Source: Solibacteraceae bacterium (GTDB lineage Bacteria > Acidobacteriota > Terriglobia > Bryobacterales > Bryobacteraceae). Taken from it: 48,113 bases of DNA. Shown in pieces: positions 42,344 through 48,113 of the stretch. The stretch's first letter is position 1. Each line of letters starts with the position of its first letter. The notes under the pieces were generated by a model. That model had not been told where the DNA came from. It saw only the letters and a program-made list of their open reading frames with translations, and did no database searches. The stretch lies in assembly GCA_021324015.1 (NCBI GenBank), contig JAJPJX010000100.1, forward strand, positions 1 to 48,113, given 5' to 3'. Both the position numbers and the translations under genes were made by a program.

Positions 42344-43648
42344 TCAGGATCCTAGTAGTTCTCCGACTGGCTCACCCGTCCGGTCGTCCAGGGAATTCGC
42401 AATCTTGACGGGCCGCCCGATCGGGCTCATGTATTCCTTGCGCCAGTCGATGCCCAGGACCTTATAAATGGTGGCGTACAGTTCGCCCATGCTCACCACC
42501 CGGCTGGCTGGGTTGTAGCCCTTCTCGTCGCTGGATCCGACCACCTGTCCCACCTTGATCCCGCCGCCGGCCAGCGCCAGCGACCAGCAGTTGGGCCAAT
42601 GATCCCGACCCAGGTTGGGGTTGATCATGGGAGTGCGTCCGAACTCCCCCATGGCGATCACCAAGGTGGTGGCGAGCAGGCCCCGCTCATCCAAATCGTC
42701 GAGAAGCGCGCTCAGCGTACGATCCAGCGGCGGCGCCAGGCGGTCCCGGTGGCCCTTGTCGTTGTCGCTGTGCGTGTCCCAGGAATTGCCGTGATAGCCG
42801 GCCGCAGTGACGAAGCGGCTGCCCGCCTCCACCAGGCGCCGCGCCAGCAGGCACGACTGGCCGACGGAGTCCAGACCGTACCGCTCTTTGGTCTTCTGCG
42901 ATTCCTTGCCGAGATCGAACGCGTCGCGCACCGCCGGCGTCAACAGCATCTTCCATGCCTGGGCTGTAAACGCATCCATATCGGCGTGCTCGGCGGTCTC
43001 GTTCAGCGCCCGGTAGCGCCGGTCCACCACCTTCAAGAACTCCGAGCGGCTCTCCACCGCCACTTGCGAGACCGTTTTGGGCAGGCTCAGGTCTGTGACT
43101 TCGAAATTCGGCCGGCTGGGGTCCGGAATGCACATGGGGTCGTAGTCCCCGCCCAGAAAGGACGCCCGGAAATAGTCCTCGTACTGCCGGCCGCGGTCCC
43201 ACTTCGGCACCAGCACGTACGGCGGCACCGCGTTCCGCGGACCCATTTCCTTGGTGATGATGGAGCCCACGCTCGGGAATTGCATCGCCGGGTTGATCTC
43301 GTGGCCCGTGATCACGTAGTGGGTCGCCTGCGGATGGTCGGTGCCGCGTGTGTGCATCGAGCGCACCAGCGCCAGCTTATCCATTCTCTTCGCGATCTGC
43401 GGCAGCAGCTCCGATACCTGAATCCCGGCTACGTTGGTGGAAATCGGTTTGAAGTTGCTGTTGGCCTTGGGATCCCAAGTGTCGATGTGGCTCGGCCCGC
43501 CCTCCAGCCAGAATAGAATGACCGAGTTGGCCCGCGCGGTTTCCGGCAGCCGAGCCGGCGCCGCGGCCAGGTACTCGCGCAGCGTCAGCCCCAGAAATCC
43601 CAGGGACCCGGCGCTGACGAAATCCCTGCGAGAAGCCCGATGTCTCAT
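42344..43648 (-). CDS. Tat-exported DUF1501 protein
   Basis: 434 residues of the DUF1501 family, part of the alkaline-phosphatase/sulfatase fold. A Tat signal (ASRRDFVSAGSLGFLGL) precedes the family motifs ILFWLEGGPSHIDTWDPK, VRSMHTRGTDHPQATHY, TAAGYHGNSWDTHSDN and IAMGEFGRTP. DUF1501 genes sit next to PSD1/DUF1549-DUF1553 genes in Planctomycetes and Acidobacteria, as here, and the two are thought to work together on an unknown substrate. A strong Shine-Dalgarno AGGAGGAGGG precedes the ATG. The upstream PSD1 stop is 18 bases away. Confidence 0.92.
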   Translation of the reverse strand: MRHRASRRDFVSAGSLGFLGLTLREYLAAAPARLPETARANSVILFWLEGGPSHIDTWDPKANSNFKPISTNVAGIQVSELLPQIAKRMDKLALVRSMHTRGTDHPQATHYVITGHEINPAMQFPSVGSIITKEMGPRNAVPPYVLVPKWDRGRQYEDYFRASFLGGDYDPMCIPDPSRPNFEVTDLSLPKTVSQVAVESRSEFLKVVDRRYRALNETAEHADMDAFTAQAWKMLLTPAVRDAFDLGKESQKTKERYGLDSVGQSCLLARRLVEAGSRFVTAAGYHGNSWDTHSDNDKGHRDRLAPPLDRTLSALLDDLDERGLLATTLVIAMGEFGRTPMINPNLGRDHWPNCWSLALAGGGIKVGQVVGSSDEKGYNPASRVVSMGELYATIYKVLGIDWRKEYMSPIGRPVKIANSLDDRTGEPVGELLGS

Positions 43649-43666
43649 CCCTCCTCCTGACTGCTG

Positions 43667-46165
43667 CTAATGATTCTCCGCAAATTCCCGGGAACTAATC
43701 AAGGCCCACACAAACTCCCGCAGTCCGGCCTCCCGGTCGCCGCGCTTCGCCAGGATCCCCTCCAGTTCCTGGGTCTCGTCCCGCGTCGGGAAGCGGCTCA
43801 GCGCGGCCAGGTAAAATTCCTCGAAGATTTTGGCGTCCGGCGCTCCCGCCTCCAGCAGCCGCGCCAGCCGGCTGTTCTTGCCGCTCAGCCGGTTCATGTA
43901 CGTGGCTCCCGCCAGCATGTGCAGCGCCTGTCCCAGGTTCGGCTTCCCGGTCCGCTCCGGGATCGCCCCCCGGTTGGGCCGCCCGTAGAGTTCCAGGAAA
44001 CGTGAAAAATACATGTCCGGATCTTTGAGGTTGATCGCCCGCGTGCCTGCCGGCGCCTGCCCCACCGACGACCCATCGGTCACCGCCGTGGAGAACGTCT
44101 CCGGCACGCCCGTCACCTGCACCAGCGCATCCAGCAGCACTTCCGCGTCCAGCGGCCGCTCGAGCGCGTGCGAGTAGTTCACCACGTCCTCGCGGTTGGT
44201 GGCGTTCGGCTGCCAGGAGAGCTGATAGGTGCGTGACATCACAATGGTTTTCATTAGGCGCCGCAGGTCGCAGCCGTGCTCGCGGAAATCTTTGGCCAGC
44301 GCCGCCAGCAGTTCCGGATGCGTCGGCGGGTTGGTCGAGCGGAAGTCGTCCACCGGTTCCACGATCCCTCGCCCGAAAAACAGCCCCCAGATGCGGTTCA
44401 CCGCCGCTTCCGCGAAATAGGGCTGCGCCGTCATCCAGCGGGCTAGCGCCTGACGCGGATTGGCGTCCGGCGCCAGTTGCGGGCGCGTCCCGTCGAGCAG
44501 GGCCGGCGTCACCGGCGCCTTGGTGCGCGGATGCAGCAGTTGGATTTTCCCGTCCACATCCTTGGAACTGAGGTCCATGTTCGTAGGATGGTCGAACACC
44601 ACCGGGCCCATTTTGAACATGCGTGAGAAGAATGCCGCCATGCCCCAGAACTGGTCCTGGCTCCAGTTCTCATACGGATGGTTGTGGCACTGCGCGCAAT
44701 CCAGACGACGCCCGAAAAAGACGCGTACCTCTTCGGCCATCACGTCGCCCGGCGGCCCGATCAGGTTATACGGCAGGAAATGCCGCGAAGCCGCGCCGTA
44801 GCCTTCGGCCGAGAGCCGCTCCCGCGCCACTTCGTCATACGGCCGGTTCGTCTCGATGTTGTGGCGAATCCACTCCCAGTATTTCTGGCTCCACTTGGGC
44901 GTCAAACCGTTGGCGAAGATAGCCACCCGGAAGATATCGGAAAAGCGGAACGTCCAGTAGTCCACGAATTCCGGCGAGCCGATCAGCGCATCCACCACCT
45001 TTTCGCGCTTCTTCGGATCCCGGCTCGCCAGAAACTGCCGCACCCGCTCCGGCGGCGGCAGCGTGCCGGTCAGGTCCAGGCACACGCGGCGCAGAAACTC
45101 CCCGTCGTCCGCCACCCGCGAAGGGATGATATGAAACTTCTCCAGCTTGCTGAAGACCGGTTCGTCGATGAAATTCCAGCGTGGCTCCTTGGGGTAGTCG
45201 GCGATGGGCGGCCCGATCACGCCTACACCGGCGCTCGCCACTTGTCCCGCCGCCCGGATCAGAATCGAGGTTTCGCCCAGCCGCCGGGCCGTGATCACTC
45301 CGTCCGGCGCCACACCGGCCACATCACCGTTGTTGCTGGCATACACCACCTGGTTTGTAAAATCCTCCGTGTGGCCATCGCTGAACCGCGCCGTCACCAG
45401 GAGATGCTGCCTGGCCTCCACGGGCATCGCCGTGAGCGGCGGATAAACTTCCAGCCGCGTAAGCTTCGGCTCCTTCGCGCCGCCCTCCGCTCCGTAGGGC
45501 GCTCCTTTCCGGATCCACGCCAGGATTGTGCGGTAATCCTCCGAGTCTTTGTCGAACCGCTTGCCGCCTCCGTGCGGCATCGCCATCGTGGGCTTGACCA
45601 GCAGCAGGCTCCTCTCCGGGTTCTTCAAATCCACGCGAGGGATGCGTTCGCCTTTCACTTCACTGGTCAGCACCTGGTACGTCCCGCCTTTGGTGATCCA
45701 CTCGTAGTCATCCCGCGGGTAGAGAGCGTTGGCCGAAAGCTTGAATCCGCCGCGGCCCTTCACGCCGCCGTGGCAGGCTGCTCCGTTGCAGCCCCGCTTG
45801 GTCAGGATTGCGCCGATATCCCGCGAGAAACTGAAGGGCCGCTCCACGCGCGAGTTCGTAATACGCACCGATGCTTGGGCCCGCGCGGCGCCCAAGGCCG
45901 CGGTCAGCAGCAGGGTGCCGTCCACCTTGGCGGCAAGCCGGGCCGGAGCCGACCGTTCCGCCACGGCCGGGTTGGAAACGTGCCACTCCGCTTCCGCGGT
46001 CACGTCGCGCACCGCACCATCCGCGTAGGTCGCCATGGCCAGAAACTCCTGCCCGGCCCGCGCCCCACTCAGCGTCACTTCCGCCGGAACGACTTTCAGG
46101 GACACCAGTTTCGGATCGGCCCATGCGGCGCACGCCGCCAGCACAAGAACGAGTAGGGGTCTCAT
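43667..46165 (-). CDS. Secreted cytochrome-like DUF1549/DUF1553 (PSD1) protein
   Basis: 832 residues. A signal peptide (MRPLLVLVLAACAAWA) is followed by a BIG2-like Ig domain (about 20-110). A planctomycete-type cytochrome region contains the variant heme motif CNGAACH (C-x4-CH), and a second BIG2-like domain follows (about 250-330). DUF1549 (VCLDLTGTLPPPERVRQFL) then holds a normal CAQCH motif in LDCAQCHNHPYENW. DUF1553 closes the protein (ARWMTAQPYFAEAAVNRIW, YQLSWQPNATN). The start forms an ATGA overlap with the PPC-domain gene upstream, fixing it at 46165 although the frame is open to 46690. The function is unknown, presumably with the DUF1501 partner. Confidence 0.9.
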   Translation of the reverse strand: MRPLLVLVLAACAAWADPKLVSLKVVPAEVTLSGARAGQEFLAMATYADGAVRDVTAEAEWHVSNPAVAERSAPARLAAKVDGTLLLTAALGAARAQASVRITNSRVERPFSFSRDIGAILTKRGCNGAACHGGVKGRGGFKLSANALYPRDDYEWITKGGTYQVLTSEVKGERIPRVDLKNPERSLLLVKPTMAMPHGGGKRFDKDSEDYRTILAWIRKGAPYGAEGGAKEPKLTRLEVYPPLTAMPVEARQHLLVTARFSDGHTEDFTNQVVYASNNGDVAGVAPDGVITARRLGETSILIRAAGQVASAGVGVIGPPIADYPKEPRWNFIDEPVFSKLEKFHIIPSRVADDGEFLRRVCLDLTGTLPPPERVRQFLASRDPKKREKVVDALIGSPEFVDYWTFRFSDIFRVAIFANGLTPKWSQKYWEWIRHNIETNRPYDEVARERLSAEGYGAASRHFLPYNLIGPPGDVMAEEVRVFFGRRLDCAQCHNHPYENWSQDQFWGMAAFFSRMFKMGPVVFDHPTNMDLSSKDVDGKIQLLHPRTKAPVTPALLDGTRPQLAPDANPRQALARWMTAQPYFAEAAVNRIWGLFFGRGIVEPVDDFRSTNPPTHPELLAALAKDFREHGCDLRRLMKTIVMSRTYQLSWQPNATNREDVVNYSHALERPLDAEVLLDALVQVTGVPETFSTAVTDGSSVGQAPAGTRAINLKDPDMYFSRFLELYGRPNRGAIPERTGKPNLGQALHMLAGATYMNRLSGKNSRLARLLEAGAPDAKIFEEFYLAALSRFPTRDETQELEGILAKRGDREAGLREFVWALISSREFAENH

Positions 46166-47901
46166 GGTTTGGCAATCACCATTACGGGAATCTCTTTGCT
46201 GGCCACCACGGCGCCGGGTTTGCCGTCCGTCACCGGACGCACCACCAACCGCGCCAGGTGCGGCCCGCTGGGGGCTGCGTCGCTCGCCACGGTGAAGATC
46301 AGCACCGCGCGCTCCGTGCGTGGCGTATAGCGCTCCCGCTTGCCCGGAAATCGCGGCGGGTCCTTGTCGGGTTCGAAATCGGCGCCGGATAGGGCTTGCA
46401 CACCGGGAGGCAGAGACTCGGCCGCCACCGCCACCGCGCCGCGATAATCTTCCTCCCGGTCGAACGTAACCCGGATGGTCTTTGCGGCGCCCGGCTCCAG
46501 GTTCACATGGTCCGCTTCGATCCGCACCTGCCCCACGTGCGGAATCTGCGGCCGCACCTGCACGCGGTAGCGGAAGCCCGCGTCTGCCAGGTCCGCGGTC
46601 ACGTCCCGGATCTCGAGCGTATAGTCCCCAGGATCCCTGAGCGGCACCGTGGTCTTCGCTGCCAGCGACTTCGAAAGCTCGCCGTTGCACGCGCCGCGCC
46701 CGGCAAACACGTTCGTGGCCACTTCCGCGCCCGCGCCGTCCAACAGCCGCACCACCGGGTTGAACAGCGGCGGCGCCGTCGCCGGCGTCTCTACCTCGAT
46801 CGCGATGTCCTCGGGCCGGTCCAGGTGAAACCGGGCGCGATGCGTCTCACCGGGCTGGCGCAACCCGCCCTCCAGCGTGCCGGGCAACTTGAAGAACGGC
46901 GCTTCTTTCGCCGCCACCGCCGCCGCCCGGTATGTTTCGATGGACAGCCGGTTCTGCGGCAGTCCTCCGCGCGCCGCCAGCTCATTCAGCCGGTTCGTTG
47001 AAAGCGCCCGCGGGAACGCGCGTTCCGTCCATCCCTCCTCCGCCGGCAGGGTGCTCTCCGGAACTTTCCCGGGCAGGATCCGCACGCAGTAGCTGTAGTC
47101 CGGGCCGCCCTGGCCCGAGAACGCTTCTACGCGCAGCAGGTAGCGGCCGCCTTTCTCGAAGCGGTGCGTCAGGTAGGCATCGGTCTGGCCGCCGATGACC
47201 CACAGCGGCTCGTCGTTGAACGCGATACGGTTCACTCGGCTGGGATCGAACCAGCTCCCCGAAGGTTCGTAGATCGAGAGCGCCGGATCGAAGCCCACGG
47301 CGTTGCCCCCCGGTGCGCCGGTCGAAGGCAGCCCGGAGAGCGCCTCGAAAGTCAGCGTCTCGCCCGCCGGCGCTTGGAAGGCGTAATAATCCGTTTCGCC
47401 CCGGCGCTCGATCCGGCCCGTGATCGCTGCCGGCAGTTTTTCCACCGGCACGGCTGTGTCGGGCGTCTCATGCGAGCCCGCCGGTTCAGCCGATACCGGC
47501 AGATCGGAAACGTAGAGCGGCAGGGCGTTCGAAACGCCGCGCGGCGTGACCAGCCGGAACAGGTAGCGCCCGGGCGGCGCATCCGCCGCCGCGGTGACGC
47601 GCAGATGCACCAGGTCAAAAGGTGTTTTGCTTTTGGCGCCGGTCTCCTCCGGCGGTTCGGCTTCGCATCCTTCGATGCGGACCTGCAGAGGCGCCTGCTC
47701 GAGGAAGACCGCGTCCGCCCCGCGCAGGTTGTGGCCGCGTACCGTAACGGCGAAGGTGCTGCCGCGCGCACCGCTAAAGGGGTGCACCGAAACCGCGCTC
47801 GGATCTCCCGGCGTATCGGCGGCTTTGGGCGCTGCCAGTCCTGCCCCGGTTCCTCCGAGAGCCGCAACAGTCACAGACAGCACGACCCAGCTCGCGCGCA
47901 T
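46162..47901 (-). CDS. Secreted PPC-domain / TIG-domain protein
   Basis: 579 residues. A signal peptide (about 1-23, ending GAGLAAP) precedes a TIG/IPT-like domain (FSGARGSTFAVTVRGHNLRG). Bacterial pre-peptidase C-terminal (PPC) type beta-domains follow (ETDYYAFQAPAGETLTFEAL, GRYLLRVEAFSGQGGPDYSY, and again around 350-430). It lacks any visible catalytic motif. It is 19 bases downstream of the previous gene and overlaps the PSD1 gene by 4 bases. Such proteins regularly accompany PSD1/DUF1501 genes and are probably accessory binding proteins (inference). Confidence 0.85.
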   Translation of the reverse strand: MRASWVVLSVTVAALGGTGAGLAAPKAADTPGDPSAVSVHPFSGARGSTFAVTVRGHNLRGADAVFLEQAPLQVRIEGCEAEPPEETGAKSKTPFDLVHLRVTAAADAPPGRYLFRLVTPRGVSNALPLYVSDLPVSAEPAGSHETPDTAVPVEKLPAAITGRIERRGETDYYAFQAPAGETLTFEALSGLPSTGAPGGNAVGFDPALSIYEPSGSWFDPSRVNRIAFNDEPLWVIGGQTDAYLTHRFEKGGRYLLRVEAFSGQGGPDYSYCVRILPGKVPESTLPAEEGWTERAFPRALSTNRLNELAARGGLPQNRLSIETYRAAAVAAKEAPFFKLPGTLEGGLRQPGETHRARFHLDRPEDIAIEVETPATAPPLFNPVVRLLDGAGAEVATNVFAGRGACNGELSKSLAAKTTVPLRDPGDYTLEIRDVTADLADAGFRYRVQVRPQIPHVGQVRIEADHVNLEPGAAKTIRVTFDREEDYRGAVAVAAESLPPGVQALSGADFEPDKDPPRFPGKRERYTPRTERAVLIFTVASDAAPSGPHLARLVVRPVTDGKPGAVVASKEIPVMVIAKP

Positions 47902-47920
47902 AGCGGATAATGAGGATAGT

Positions 47921-48113
47921 CTATCCCAGATCGTGGTCCAGCAGATACCGGCAGTTCACGATCTTCTCCAGCAGATCGGTGGGCCGGTAGTAATAATGAT
48001 TCGACGCCTCGTAAGCGATGACCGCGTGCTGCCTGGCCAGCGGGTACAGGCGCCGCGCCAGCTCCATCTCCGCGCGTACCAGGTCCCGCATGCGGGCCTT
48101 CGCTTCCGGCGAC
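47921..48113 (-). CDS. Unrecognised protein, C-terminal part (cut by window edge)
   Basis: The minus strand is open from the right edge to a TAG at 47921-47923. The last 63 residues are visible, including ARMRDLVRAEMELARRLYPL, AYEASNHYYYRPTDLLEKIV and the end NCRYLLDHDLG. The helical, Arg- and Tyr-rich end looks like the C-terminus of a larger cytoplasmic or secreted enzyme; I do not recognise the family with confidence. It has the same strand and tight spacing as the PPC/PSD1/DUF1501 run, so it may be the upstream member of that operon. Confidence 0.7.
   Translation of the reverse strand, partial: SPEAKARMRDLVRAEMELARRLYPLARQHAVIAYEASNHYYYRPTDLLEKIVNCRYLLDHDLG

Noticed and set aside
1-48113. 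CRISPR array, IS element, integrase, tRNA
   Set aside because: I saw no regularly spaced repeats, transposase motifs, att-like repeats at a tRNA, or tRNA cloverleaf with a TPsiC arm. A tool-based scan would be needed to be certain about tRNAs.

Overview
The window looks like chromosomal DNA of a GC-rich, Gram-negative acidobacterium of the Solibacter/Bryobacterales kind. This is inferred from three Oar-like TonB-dependent receptors with a carboxypeptidase-regulatory-like N-domain, a DUF1501/PSD1 pair, many Tat-exported or secreted enzymes, multiheme cytochromes and YncE/NHL propellers. No taxonomic marker beyond a 5S rRNA tail is present, so the assignment is moderate. I see no insertion sequence, integrase, CRISPR array or tRNA.

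Layout. 1-106: 3' end of a 5S rRNA gene and its terminator, so the left edge is the end of an rRNA operon. 170-4140: an MsbA-like ABC exporter, then on the minus strand a YtrA-type GntR repressor, a slipin (SPFH) membrane protein and a secreted SYLF-domain protein. A palindromic operator lies inside the promoter of the repressor gene. 4199-11471: a YncE-propeller/phosphoesterase, then a three-gene run encoding a SoxC-like molybdenum sulfite dehydrogenase, its SoxD-like cytochrome c and a DUF3604 (CehA/McbA-like) metallohydrolase. 11614-14862: the first TonB receptor.

15974-24986 is the centrepiece. Eight tightly packed genes encode a complete N-methylglutamate pathway for methylamine: N-methylglutamate synthase (mgsABC), N-methylglutamate dehydrogenase (mgdB, mgdC, mgdD, mgdA in this order) and gamma-glutamylmethylamide synthetase (gmaS). 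Methylamine would be joined to glutamate by GmaS, moved to 2-oxoglutarate by MgsABC, and oxidised by MgdABCD to a C1 unit plus glutamate. The dehydrogenase genes lie in the order delta-alpha-gamma-beta instead of the usual beta-delta-alpha-gamma. The gamma subunit has no ATG/GTG/TTG where homology begins, only an ATC behind a strong Shine-Dalgarno. A divergent TauD-like dioxygenase (14882-15868) shares the upstream promoter region.

25002-29591: a bicupin, an NHL propeller, an amidohydrolase translationally coupled to a paralogue that has lost all its metal ligands, and an eight-heme cytochrome c. 29824-38918: two more TonB receptors flanking two lipoproteins and a seven-heme cytochrome. 38891-41520: an imperfect direct repeat of about 120 bp, containing a receptor/TPR gene junction, brackets a secreted DUF4091 protein. 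One copy carries a truncated TPR gene and the other a truncated receptor, which suggests a duplicated receptor-TPR pair remodelled by deletion or insertion. 41402-48113 (minus): a likely operon of an unrecognised partial gene, a PPC-domain protein, a PSD1/DUF1549-DUF1553 protein, a DUF1501 protein and a TPR protein.

The overall picture is a heterotroph living on complex organic matter, with receptors for large substrates, periplasmic redox proteins and a route for recovering nitrogen and one-carbon units from methylamine.
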